Assembly: GCF_000382385.1 (NCBI RefSeq) | Contig: NZ_KB908330.1 | Span: 1 to 64,000 of the forward strand | DNA length: 64,000 nt | Reading direction: 5' to 3' | Origin: Segatella maculosa DSM 19339 = JCM 15638 | Lineage (GTDB): Bacteria > Bacteroidota > Bacteroidia > Bacteroidales > Bacteroidaceae | Shown: positions 40,178 to 47,908 of the stretch, piece by piece | Position numbering within the stretch: position 1 is the first letter of the stretch | How the letters are laid out: every line of letters starts with the position of its first letter | Program-made: the position numbers and the translations under genes | The notes under the pieces: model-generated | The model's database searches: none | The model's input: the letters and a program-made list of their open reading frames with translations, nothing else | What the model was told of the DNA's origin: nothing

Positions 40178-40741
40178 TTACTTTTCCGCTGTTCCTTTAT
40201 AGCTGATGGCGAGGGTGTGCTTCTTGCCGTCGCCAAAAAGCCCCGACGGTGTCGTTATCTCTCCGCCGGTGAGCTTCACCTCCACATCCTTCGTGGCGGG
40301 ATTGACGTTGAGTTTCATCGTGCCGTTCGAGAACTTGTAGTCATCATTTTTCGCCTCTTGGCCGGAGAAGAGCCATTTAGAGCCTTTAAGTACCGTTACG
40401 CTCCAGCCGTCGCTTTCTTTGGTTTTCTGCTCGGTGAGGTTGATCTGCTTGCCGTTGTGCATCGAAGTCTCGAGCGCGATTAACACAGTAGTGGCTTCTT
40501 TTCCGGCTTCAAGTTCCAGACTTAGCCAATAATAATGGGGGTTGTCTCCTACATTGGTCAGCGTTGCCTTTTCAACTTTTATCTCCACGCCGTCGAGGGT
40601 AACAGTCTGCGCCTTGGGTTCGGGCAGGTTGTCGTCGTCACTGTCTTTCGAGCACGAGGTGAACACTGCGCTCATCATCACTACTGCTGCAAGGGCGAAA
40701 GCTGCTTTCGCTGCGCTTGCCAAAAAACTTGTTGTTTTCAT
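40178..40741 (-). CDS. Lipoprotein with the shared beta module, paralogue, 187 aa
   Basis: Signal MKTTSFLASAAKAAFALAAV with lipobox FTSC and acidic SKDSDDD, so an exported lipoprotein. The module is recognisable (VTLDGVEIKVEKATL, YYWLSLELEAGKEATTVLIA, GWSVTVLKGSKWLFSG, LTGGEITTPSGLFGDGKKHT, LAISYKGTAEK) but diverged from the 38808 protein, whereas the signal peptides are nearly identical. It carries leader copy B. This contrast suggests that the 5' cassette has been homogenised while the mature protein diversified, as expected of surface antigens or effector-binding proteins; function unknown. Confidence 0.8.
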   Translation of the reverse strand: MKTTSFLASAAKAAFALAAVVMMSAVFTSCSKDSDDDNLPEPKAQTVTLDGVEIKVEKATLTNVGDNPHYYWLSLELEAGKEATTVLIALETSMHNGKQINLTEQKTKESDGWSVTVLKGSKWLFSGQEAKNDDYKFSNGTMKLNVNPATKDVEVKLTGGEITTPSGLFGDGKKHTLAISYKGTAEK

Positions 40742-40809
40742 AAATATTCGTGCCCCCCTGTTAAAAACTCCTTTCGGAGGTAACGCCGTGTCGGGGGCCC
40801 GGGCGTTGG
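40742..40809 (-). promoter_or_regulatory. Structured 5' leader, copy B
   Basis: Same architecture as copy A: AACGCC (40807-40802) with GGCGTT (40787-40782), loop GGGCCCCCGACAC, then CTCCGAAAGGAG hairpin with U tract and GGGGGGC before the ATG at 40741. Confidence 0.55.
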
Positions 40810-40843
40810 GTTAAGAATTACACATTATATTATATATAGGCAT

Positions 40844-41074
40844 TCAGTTGATGAAGAACTTCACGATGCTGTGCCACAGTGAGTGCCTGCATGGCGAAGC
40901 TTTCTCAGGCGGTGGGTGCTCCGGGCGGCCCGTTTGCACCACACCACGTCGGTCGAGTTCCGTGTCGATCATTTCATGTATCGTGCCAAGCAACTGCAAA
41001 TGGTCTTCCGAAACTTGCATGTTGTGCTGCTGTTTGCTGCCTTGTTTTTCATCTCGTTGTTGTTTCATATCCAT
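40844..41074 (-). CDS. Small hypothetical protein, 76 aa
   Basis: The frame extends to 41206, but the ATG at 41074 (MDMKQQRDEKQGSKQQHNMQ) is preceded by GGAGAGGAG, a good ribosome binding site, and by a TAAATTTG box at 41111-41104. It has a helical middle (LQLLGTIHEMIDTELDRRGV) and a basic aromatic C-terminus (HSLWHSIVKFFIN), a pattern seen in small Bacteroidetes proteins of unknown role. It is the most upstream member of the minus-strand accessory block. Confidence 0.55.
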   Translation of the reverse strand: MDMKQQRDEKQGSKQQHNMQVSEDHLQLLGTIHEMIDTELDRRGVVQTGRPEHPPPEKASPCRHSLWHSIVKFFIN

Positions 41075-41132
41075 CTCCTCTCCTGTTTCATTGTTCTCTG
41101 TTGCAAATTTAAGCACGAAAACAGCAAAGCCA

Positions 41133-41205
41133 CCTATCACCATCGGACAAAAAGTTATCAATATCGGACATTTTTCATCTTCCGCCGACCTATCACCATC
41201 GGACA
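41133..41205. repeat. Direct repeats CCTATCACCATCGGACA upstream of the 76-aa gene
   Basis: Identical 17-bp copies at 41133-41149 and 41189-41205, with a partial copy (TATCAATATCGGACA, 41156-41170) between them and an inverted CAGTGATAGG at about 41241-41250. They could be binding sites for a regulator. The surrounding 41112-41415 shows no other gene. Confidence 0.6.
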
Positions 41206-41415
41206 TCGACCCTATCTAACGCACTAATATATGATGTTTTAACAGTGATAGGTTTAAACTATTTAACAACCTTCTTTTTTCCGCCCTCGAACATGATTTG
41301 AAGTACAACCGAACAGAACCGGAAAATGGGCGAAACGAACTTGCCGACGCTTCGATTGGTCGGGGCTGCAAGAAAGAAACCTTGCCCGTGCGACAGAAGT
41401 TTTGCAGGAATTTAG

Positions 41416-41445
41416 TTGCCAATTGACAGAATTTCATTATCTTTG
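41416..41445 (+). promoter_or_regulatory. Promoter of the broken hybrid regulator
   Basis: TTG at 41416-41418 and TATCTTTG at 41438-41445 with a 19-bp spacer; 62 bp before the ATG at 41508. Confidence 0.7.
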
Positions 41446-41507
41446 CAAACAGAAAAGCGGCGAACCCGGCACACGGAGGTCACCCTTTCTATAAACAACC
41501 CTAAAAT

Positions 41508-42818
41508 ATGCCACGCATGAAGCACTGCAACCATCACACGTCTGATTTACAGTTCCTCCATCGGTTTTTCCCTATTTTTGAAAAGAAACGCCTCCGGCAG
41601 GCTTTCGTTGCATCGGGATTCCTCCTCTTCATTTGCCTGTTGGCGGCTTCGTGCAAAAAGCAAGCTGCCGGTTTCACGGCCGAAGAACGGCATGTTGCCG
41701 ACAGCATCGTGCGTGCCACGCATGGCATCGAGGCGCTCACACGGTTGCAAAAACAACAGGAACGCGCGGGAAACAAGCTCGGCAACATCATCGCCCTCAG
41801 AGAACTGGGCAAGGAACTGCGCAACGAAAGCCGCTTCGAAGAGGCAATCGGCTTCCACAGCGAGGGACTCCGGTTGGCCGAAGGGGCCGGCGACACGTTG
41901 GAATGGGTGCAGGCTTTGAACAATATCGGGACCGATTACCGGCGCATCGGTGTGCTCGACATGGCGCAAGAATACCACACCAAGGCGTGTATGCTCAGCG
42001 AAGAATGCAGCGATACTTCGTTTACGGCCCGGAAAAACCGCGTGGTTTCGCTCAATGGATTGGGCAACATCTATATGACTCTGGGCAATCATGAGCGGGC
42101 AACCGAGCTATTACGCCGGGCATTGAAAGGCGAACAAGCCCTCAACAGCGACATCGGACAGGCCATCAACTATGCCAATTTGGGTTCAATCTTCGAGCAA
42201 CAAGGAAGAACCGACTCGGCTTGGGTGTACTATCACCTGTCGATGGCGCACAACCAAAGGGCGCACAACACGCTTGGAATGGCACTCTGCCATAACTATT
42301 TCGGTTCGCTTTACGAGAAAGCACACCGATATAACAAGGCCATCAGCGAGTATGAAACCTCTTATCAACTGATGAAGGACTCGAAAGACGAGTGGCATGC
42401 CCTGAACACACTCATCGCCTTGGCCGGCATATCCAACGCGATGCACGACGAAGCCAAGACCTTAGACTATCTCAGCAGGGCGAAACCGATAGCCGAGCGT
42501 ATTCTTTCGAAAGAACATCTGGCCGACATCTACACCCTGTATTACAAGCACTACAAGCGAACCGGCGACCATCGCTCGGCACTCTACGCCCATGAACAGG
42601 CCACAAACCTGAAAGACAGCGTGCTGGACATGGAAAAGATGAACCGTATCCAGAACATAAGCTTGAACATCGAGCGAAACTTATCGCGATTATGCCCACA
42701 GTCGCAACATCAACCTGCAGTTTCTTGCCAAGGAAACCGTGGTCATGGACTTCATTCCCCACTATGTAAACAAGCTGATGAACAACCTGCTCTCCAACGC
42801 CTTCAAGTTTACCCCTGA
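41508..42818 (+). CDS. TPR sensor half of a broken hybrid histidine kinase
   Basis: A basic N-terminus, a hydrophobic segment (FVASGFLLFICLLAAS) ending in Cys like a lipobox, then at least six TPR units (for example NIGTDYRRIGVLDMAQEYHT, GLGNIYMTLGNHERATELL, NLGSIFEQQGRTDSAWVYYH). Homology-like sequence stops near NISLNIERN (about 42680). The last ~45 residues are out of frame with what follows and read as nonsense (PQSQHQPAVSCQGNRG). TPR sensors of this kind are normally followed by a coiled coil, a TM helix and HisKA, none of which is present. Confidence 0.7.
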   Translation: MPRMKHCNHHTSDLQFLHRFFPIFEKKRLRQAFVASGFLLFICLLAASCKKQAAGFTAEERHVADSIVRATHGIEALTRLQKQQERAGNKLGNIIALRELGKELRNESRFEEAIGFHSEGLRLAEGAGDTLEWVQALNNIGTDYRRIGVLDMAQEYHTKACMLSEECSDTSFTARKNRVVSLNGLGNIYMTLGNHERATELLRRALKGEQALNSDIGQAINYANLGSIFEQQGRTDSAWVYYHLSMAHNQRAHNTLGMALCHNYFGSLYEKAHRYNKAISEYETSYQLMKDSKDEWHALNTLIALAGISNAMHDEAKTLDYLSRAKPIAERILSKEHLADIYTLYYKHYKRTGDHRSALYAHEQATNLKDSVLDMEKMNRIQNISLNIERNLSRLCPQSQHQPAVSCQGNRGHGLHSPLCKQADEQPALQRLQVYP

Positions 42819-43980
42819 ATACGGCAAGATCGACGTTTCGGTGTGGCGCGAGAAAGACCATTTGTTCATCGACATTACCGACACAGGCGAGGGCATGGAC
42901 AAGGAAACGGCCGCTCATGTGTTTGAGGCTTTCTATCAAGGAAAGAACGAAATGCAGCACATCGGGACCGGTGTGGGCCTTGCACTCGTCAAACAAATCG
43001 TGGATGCCGTGGCTGGAAGCATCACGGTAGAGAGCAAAATAGGCAAAGGTTCCACTTTCCACGTCTGTATTCCCATCCATAACACCGTAAAACGGAAGGC
43101 AACCGCTACGCCGGAAACCATCAAACCGCTTCTTCCGAAACTCAAAGCACCGCTCGCAGAGAGCGAACACAAGGAAAACGCCTGCCAGCTGCTGATCATT
43201 GAAGACAATGCAGACATTGCCGCTTACATCGGCGGGCAGTTTGCCGACCAATATGCCGTGTCCTACGCATCAAACGGTCGTGAAGGGCTGCAGAAGGCAC
43301 AGGAGTTGGTGCCCGACCTCATCATCACCGACCTGATGATGCCCGAGATAGACGGACTGGAAGTGTGCCGACAGGTGCGCACCAACGAGATTATCAGCCA
43401 CATTCCCATTATCATTGTGACGGCAAAAATAACGGAAGAGGAACGCATCAAAGGCATAGAAGCCGGTGCCGACGCCTATCTTTCCAAGCCGTTCAACAGC
43501 CAAGAACTGCAAACACGGGTAGAGGCGTTGCTGACAGGACGGAAACTCTTGCAAGAGAAGTTTGCAACAACGATGGAACTCAACGAAAACGAAGAGCAAG
43601 ACAGCGAACTGACCACCGATGCCGACATGCGTTTCCTCATCAAAGTGACGACGGCCGTCTATCTGCAGCTCAATAAAAACAAAGAAATCGACGTGGCCTT
43701 TCTCGCCTCGAGCATGTGCATGAGTCCCCGACAGTTCCACCGTAAGATTCATGCGCTTACAGGTTACGCACCGGCCGCCTATATCCAGCGGCTCAAAATC
43801 AAGAAAGCCCGCAACATGTTAGACAAAGACATGATAATAAGTTTCACGGAAGTGGCCTATCAATGCGGCTTCGATGCCTATCCGAACTTTGTTCGGGCGT
43901 TCAAGAACGTGTGTGGCGTGACGCCAAGCGACTATCGCAGAGATCAAGCTACGCTCGTTTCAGACACAGCTTCCAATTAA
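42739..43980 (+). CDS. HATPase-receiver-AraC half of a broken hybrid two-component protein
   Basis: The frame is open upstream to about 42679 (YRDYAHSRN), and the listed start is a GTG. HATPase with N-box NLLSNAFKFTP, G1 DTGEGMD, G2 GTGVGLALVKQ; receiver domain with LLIIEDNADI, phosphoacceptor DLIITDLMMPEIDGLE and TAKITEEERIKGIEAGADAYLSKPF; AraC-type HTH (VAFLASSMCMSPRQFHRKIH, AYQCGFDAYPNFVRAFKNVC). The HisKA phosphorylation helix is absent, so it could not autophosphorylate in the normal way. Confidence 0.75.
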   Translation: MVMDFIPHYVNKLMNNLLSNAFKFTPEYGKIDVSVWREKDHLFIDITDTGEGMDKETAAHVFEAFYQGKNEMQHIGTGVGLALVKQIVDAVAGSITVESKIGKGSTFHVCIPIHNTVKRKATATPETIKPLLPKLKAPLAESEHKENACQLLIIEDNADIAAYIGGQFADQYAVSYASNGREGLQKAQELVPDLIITDLMMPEIDGLEVCRQVRTNEIISHIPIIIVTAKITEEERIKGIEAGADAYLSKPFNSQELQTRVEALLTGRKLLQEKFATTMELNENEEQDSELTTDADMRFLIKVTTAVYLQLNKNKEIDVAFLASSMCMSPRQFHRKIHALTGYAPAAYIQRLKIKKARNMLDKDMIISFTEVAYQCGFDAYPNFVRAFKNVCGVTPSDYRRDQATLVSDTASN

Positions 43981-44051
43981 AGCGCCGCCCGATTTCAGCC
44001 CCGATGGCAGGAAAAACATTGACGGTCGGTACATATTCTGGGAGAAAATCG

Positions 44052-44059
44052 TAACTTTG
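44052..44059 (+). promoter_or_regulatory. -7 box of the ATPase/DUF4276 operon
   Basis: TAACTTTG, 32 bp before the ATG at 44092. The -33 element is not clear. Confidence 0.55.
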
Positions 44060-44091
44060 CACATGCATTCATTCAGGAAATAAGACAAATC

Positions 44092-45204
44092 ATGAGACGT
44101 AATGATATCAAGTTAAGAAAGGTTACCATCAGAGGTTATAAGTCCATTGCTTATGACTATCCTGTCACATTGACCTTACACGACGTGAATATCCTGCTGG
44201 GAGCCAACGGTGCAGGCAAAAGTAATATTGTCAGTTTCTTTAAAATGCTCGGCTATATGATGAGCAAAGCGTTCGCCAAATACGTAGAAATGGCCGGAAC
44301 ATCAAGTAGTTTGCTTCATTATGGTGCCAAACAAACTCCCGTTATGTCTGGGACACTGGAATTCTCTGACCGTAATTCCGCGGATACATACACGTTTTCT
44401 CTTGCCAATGCCGCACCCGACCGCCTGATTGTAACCGAGGAGCGCGTGACTTGGCATAAACAAGGTGTAGAAAAGCCTTTTAATAAAACACTTGAACCCA
44501 TTTTCAAGGAGTCGGCATTGATGGATTGCAAGGACCAAACTGCCCGTTCAATCTATCAATTACTGTCATTTTGTAAGGTTTATCAGTTTCACGATTCTTC
44601 CACAGAGGGACCGTTACGCCAAGCATGCCCCACCGAAACGGCCAATTACCTCCAGTCTCACGGCAATAATCTACCGTCTTTCTTACTATACCTCAAAAAG
44701 AACCATCACAACGCTTATCAACGAATCGTGCAATATGTCCAAGACGTGGTACCACAATTCGAAGACTTCTATCTCGAACCTTCAGGAAACACCATCTCAC
44801 TACGCTGGATTGACACTTCTGCTACCGACTATCGCTTCAATGCATACCAGTTTTCTGACGGTTCGATACGCTTTATTGCCTTGGCAACATTGCTGCTTCA
44901 GCCCTATACAACCATGCCGAGAGTCATCATTTTAGACGAACCTGAGCTCGGACTACACCCTTATGCCATCTCACAATTGTCCGAAATGATCAAAGATGCA
45001 GCCATGCACACACAAATACTGATTGCCTCACAAAGCAAAGATTTGGTAGATTATTTCGAATTGGACAACATCTCAATCGTGGAAATGGAAGATGAGCACA
45101 CCGTAGTGAGGCAATTGAACAGCGAAGACTACAAATTATGGCTGGAAAAATATACCGTAAGTGAAATATGGGACAAGAACCTTATAGGAGGAAGGCCCGT
45201 ATGA
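44092..45204 (+). CDS. AAA ATPase of a putative two-gene defence system
   Basis: 370 residues of the RecF/ABC-type AAA_21 class: KVTIRGYKSIAYDYPVTLTL, Walker A LLGANGAGKSNIVSF, a signature region YQFSDGSIRFIALATLLLQP, Walker B RVIILDEPELGLHPYAISQL, and the H-loop-like ILIASQSKDLVDYF. It lacks a nuclease domain of its own. The downstream DUF4276-like gene begins inside its stop codon. Such pairs (ATPase plus a small TOPRIM-like partner) occur in abortive-infection and PARIS-like systems; that role is inferred here. Confidence 0.8.
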   Translation: MRRNDIKLRKVTIRGYKSIAYDYPVTLTLHDVNILLGANGAGKSNIVSFFKMLGYMMSKAFAKYVEMAGTSSSLLHYGAKQTPVMSGTLEFSDRNSADTYTFSLANAAPDRLIVTEERVTWHKQGVEKPFNKTLEPIFKESALMDCKDQTARSIYQLLSFCKVYQFHDSSTEGPLRQACPTETANYLQSHGNNLPSFLLYLKKNHHNAYQRIVQYVQDVVPQFEDFYLEPSGNTISLRWIDTSATDYRFNAYQFSDGSIRFIALATLLLQPYTTMPRVIILDEPELGLHPYAISQLSEMIKDAAMHTQILIASQSKDLVDYFELDNISIVEMEDEHTVVRQLNSEDYKLWLEKYTVSEIWDKNLIGGRPV

Positions 45205-45899
45205 AGACTCACATCATACATGTGTTATGCGAGGGACAAACCGAATTAAGGTTTGTAGAAAAGGTGTTCAAGCCTTATCTCATGACCCAAAATGTAACCA
45301 GCGTAAAGGGGATTCTCGTGACAACTAACAAAAAGAAGAACGCACTTGGGGGAATGGTGAGTTATCAACACGCTGAAAACAACCTCAATATACTTCTTTC
45401 TTTGAAAGACAATGCCCATGAACACCACATTTTTACAACCATGTTCGATTTGTATGCATTACCCTCAGACTTTCCGGGATATGAAACAGCCATGTGTATT
45501 GCAGATAAATACGAGCGTGTAGCAGCCCTTGAAGCAGCCTATTCCTTGAAAGTCGGCGACAACAGATTCGTCCCGTACATTCAATTGCATGAGTTCGAAG
45601 CTCTTGTCTTATGCGGATTGAACTATCTGCCCGACCAATATGCAGGCTGTGAGAAACGATGTAAAGAGCTCATCAAAGCGCTTGCAGACAGTAACGGCAA
45701 TCCCGAACTTGTGAACGACGGGCCAAACACTGCACCAAGCAAGCGTATCATCCGGGCTATAGAAGATGGAACGGAAAGATGCTATCACTATAACAAGGTC
45801 GTTACGGGTGCATACATCACTGGTAAAGTGGGCATGGAAAGACTGCGCAGTCAATGCAGACACTTCAACGAATGGATTGAGAAATTACTCCATTCTTAG
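45201..45899 (+). CDS. DUF4276-like TOPRIM-type partner protein
   Basis: 232 residues from ATG at 45201, which overlaps the ATPase stop (ATGA) and has AGGAGG at 45186-45191, rare in this genome; the longer frame from 45168 is less likely. HIIHVLCEGQTELRFVEKVF carries the Glu of a TOPRIM-like motif I; later acidic positions (TTMFDLYALPSDFPG and IQLHEFEALV) fit metal binding. The end (ISRIIRAI-like SKRIIRAIEDG, then KVGMERLRSQCRHFNEWI) is typical of DUF4276. It is probably the effector of the pair. Confidence 0.8.
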   Translation: MKTHIIHVLCEGQTELRFVEKVFKPYLMTQNVTSVKGILVTTNKKKNALGGMVSYQHAENNLNILLSLKDNAHEHHIFTTMFDLYALPSDFPGYETAMCIADKYERVAALEAAYSLKVGDNRFVPYIQLHEFEALVLCGLNYLPDQYAGCEKRCKELIKALADSNGNPELVNDGPNTAPSKRIIRAIEDGTERCYHYNKVVTGAYITGKVGMERLRSQCRHFNEWIEKLLHS

Positions 45900-45955
45900 A
45901 TGTTGTTTCCCTTCTTCTGTCCCCGTAACTTCCAATATGTTCCATATCACTTTTC

Positions 45956-46038
45956 AATCTCAGCCATATTGCGCGGTAATATGGTTGAGATTAGCGTCTA
46001 ATATGGCTGAGAATACACGGTAAAATGAGTGAGATTGA
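45956..46038. repeat. ATATCAGCC-family palindrome cluster
   Basis: AATCTCAGCCATATTGCGCG, ATGGTTGAGATT, ATATGGCTGAGAA and GAGTGAGATTG follow one another, forming nested palindromes. Same family as 24222-24303, 31087-31168 and 52900-53003. Confidence 0.75.
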
Positions 46039-46075
46039 AAAGCAAGATGCAAGTCGTTGATTGTCAATCTGAATG

Positions 46076-46650
46076 CATGTTGGGACGCACGGCTCGTACG
46101 TCCACACAAACAAACATGTATTTAAGTCTTCTATCCTGCTTGAACGGACGCACGGACCGTGCGTCCCTACATACCTATATCAGCCGTATTGATGCGTAAA
46201 ATGATTGATGGGAAAAGCTGCACGAATGCATGTAGGGACGCACGGCTCGTGCGTCCAACCAAATAAACACGTATTTAGTCTTCTATTCTGCTTGAGCGGA
46301 CACACGGACCGTACGTCCTTACACACCTATATTGGGCGTATTGATGCATAAAATGATTGATGGGAAAAGCTGCACGAATGCATGTAGGGACGAACGGCTC
46401 GTGCGTCCGCCCAAATAAACATGTATTTAGTCTTCTATCCTGCTTGAGCGGACGCACGGACCGTGCTTCCTTACATACCTATATTGGCCGTATTGATGCG
46501 TAAAATGATTGATGGGAAAAGCTGTGCGAATGCATGTAGGGACGCACGGCTCGTGCGTCCAACCAAATAAACACGTGTTTAGCCTTCTATCCTGCTTGAG
46601 CGGACGCACGGACCGTGCGTCCCTACATACCTATATTGGGCATATTGTGC
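46076..46650. repeat. Four tandem copies of a 152-bp repeat
   Basis: Units begin with CATGTAGGGACG (or CATGTTGGGACG) at 46076, 46229, 46381 and 46533, spacing 153, 152 and 152 bp; the fourth is incomplete. Each unit holds the palindrome GGACGCACGGCTCGTGCGTC, a spacer with TTTAGTCTTCTATCCTGCTT, the inverted GGACGCACGGACCGTGCGTC, and the sequence AAAATGATTGATGGGAAAAG. No reading frame here looks coding. Confidence 0.88.
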
Positions 46651-46757
46651 GGCAAAAAGGGTGATAATGGGAAGCGATGTCGTTCATTTGGAAAATCTTC
46701 TGCATGGAATGAGGCAAGAAAGCGGGGAAGGTCGGCACGTATTCCGGGGGAAGTTCG

Positions 46758-46765
46758 TAACTTTG
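46758..46765 (+). promoter_or_regulatory. First of two duplicated -7 boxes upstream of the transporter
   Basis: Sequence GGAAGTTCGTAACTTTGCAC around the TAACTTTG box is repeated at the second site 66 bp downstream. Confidence 0.5.
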
Positions 46766-46823
46766 CACATGACTTACAAGTGATGAGTTCGTTGAACTTT
46801 TCATCGGTTAAATAGGAAGTTCG

Positions 46824-46831
46824 TAACTTTG
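46824..46831 (+). promoter_or_regulatory. Second duplicated -7 box upstream of the transporter
   Basis: TAACTTTG within the same 20-bp context as at 46758, 28 bp before the ATG at 46860. This is the more likely start of transcription. Confidence 0.55.
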
Positions 46832-46859
46832 CACGTGGTTTACAGAGGGAATATCGACT

Positions 46860-47819
46860 ATGCGTATCGCTAAATTCATCAAAGATTGGACGCTGTTGTG
46901 CGCCATCGGCTTCGGAAGCATCGTCTATTGGGTGTTCACACACGTTGACGTGCTCGTGCCTTTCGGCGACTTTGCGGGGCCGAAACTCGTGGCCTTGCTG
47001 CCCGTAAACCTCTTTGTGATGCTCTATGTCACGTTCTGCAAGATACGAATGGACGACCTTACGCCGCGCAAATGGCATTTTATTCTTCAGGGAATCCGCA
47101 CGTTTTTGGCGGCAGCGAGCGTCATTGCGGCCAACCTTTGCACCACTTCTACGGGCAAACTCCTATGGGAAAGCGTCTTTATCTGCGCCATTTGTCCGAC
47201 GGCTGCAGCTGCCCCCGTGATCGTAGAGAAGCTCGGTGGTAGCATTGCCTCGCTGACGGTGTATCTCTTGATAGCCAATTGCTTCACGTCGGTCATTATT
47301 CCTTTGTTCTTTCCATTGATGGAAAAGAGTGCCGACATCACCTTTGTCATGGCGGCATGGCTGGTGCTCAAGCGCGTGTTGACGGTGCTGGTGGTTCCCT
47401 TGGGCTTGGCTTTGCTGACGCGAAAATGCCTGCCCGACTTCATCGCATGGCTGAAAACGAAGCGCAACATCGCTTTTTACATCTGGAGTTTCAACCTCTC
47501 TATCATCATGGGACTTGCCATGCAGCACATCGTACGCGCCCCCGTTTCAGGCTGGGTGCTCGTAGCTTTGTGCGTCATTCCCTTGTTATTGGCCGTCGTT
47601 CAGTTCTCCGTTGGCAAGCTGGTCGGCCATTATTACGGCGATAGCATCGGGGCCGGACAGGCCTTGGGACAGAAGAATACGGTGGTGGGTATATGGCTCA
47701 CGCTCTCATTCCTCAATCCCTATGCTGCCATTGCGCCCTGCGTCTATGTGATTTGGCAGAACCTTATCAATGCCATTCAGCTGTATTACAAAGAGAAGCA
47801 CGGCTATCTGAAATGGTAA
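46860..47819 (+). CDS. Bile acid:sodium symporter (BASS)-like transporter
   Basis: 319 residues with about nine or ten TM helices (TLLCAIGFGSIVYWVFTHVD, LVALLPVNLFVMLYVTFC and others). The motif ESVFICAICPTAAAAPVIVE and the later GQALGQKNTVVGIWLTLSFL are the paired conserved regions of the SBF/BASS fold, which bind sodium at the crossover helices. Family members carry bile acids, pantothenate or keto acids; the substrate is unknown here. Preceded by a duplicated promoter element. Confidence 0.75.
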   Translation: MRIAKFIKDWTLLCAIGFGSIVYWVFTHVDVLVPFGDFAGPKLVALLPVNLFVMLYVTFCKIRMDDLTPRKWHFILQGIRTFLAAASVIAANLCTTSTGKLLWESVFICAICPTAAAAPVIVEKLGGSIASLTVYLLIANCFTSVIIPLFFPLMEKSADITFVMAAWLVLKRVLTVLVVPLGLALLTRKCLPDFIAWLKTKRNIAFYIWSFNLSIIMGLAMQHIVRAPVSGWVLVALCVIPLLLAVVQFSVGKLVGHYYGDSIGAGQALGQKNTVVGIWLTLSFLNPYAAIAPCVYVIWQNLINAIQLYYKEKHGYLKW

Positions 47820-47908
47820 TCCGAACTATAAATTGGTATGATTTTTGCCCTTTGGTACGACGAAAAGCCCAAAGGCGAACAGAAAATAAAACAAAATAGG
47901 TATTAAAA

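Larger units (their letters stand above)
41508..43980 (+). pseudogene. Remnant of a TPR-HisKA-HATPase-REC-AraC regulator with internal deletion and frameshift
   Basis: The two ORFs together give the domain order of a Bacteroidetes one-protein hybrid two-component system, but at about 42679 the frame shifts by +1 and the expected TM helix and HisKA domain are missing. In the other frame the sequence resumes at once with a typical pre-HATPase segment. So both a deletion of a few hundred bases and a frame change occurred at one point. Confidence 0.7.

Noticed and set aside
41216..41437. Minus-strand 73-codon ORF upstream of the hybrid regulator
   Set aside because: It overlaps the plus-strand promoter region, has no recognisable features and no suitable start site.
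46275..46609. Two near-identical minus-strand 60-codon ORFs (MRPLKQDRRLNTCLFG)
   Set aside because: They are reading frames across the 152-bp tandem repeat, exactly 152 bp apart; the DNA repeat accounts for them.
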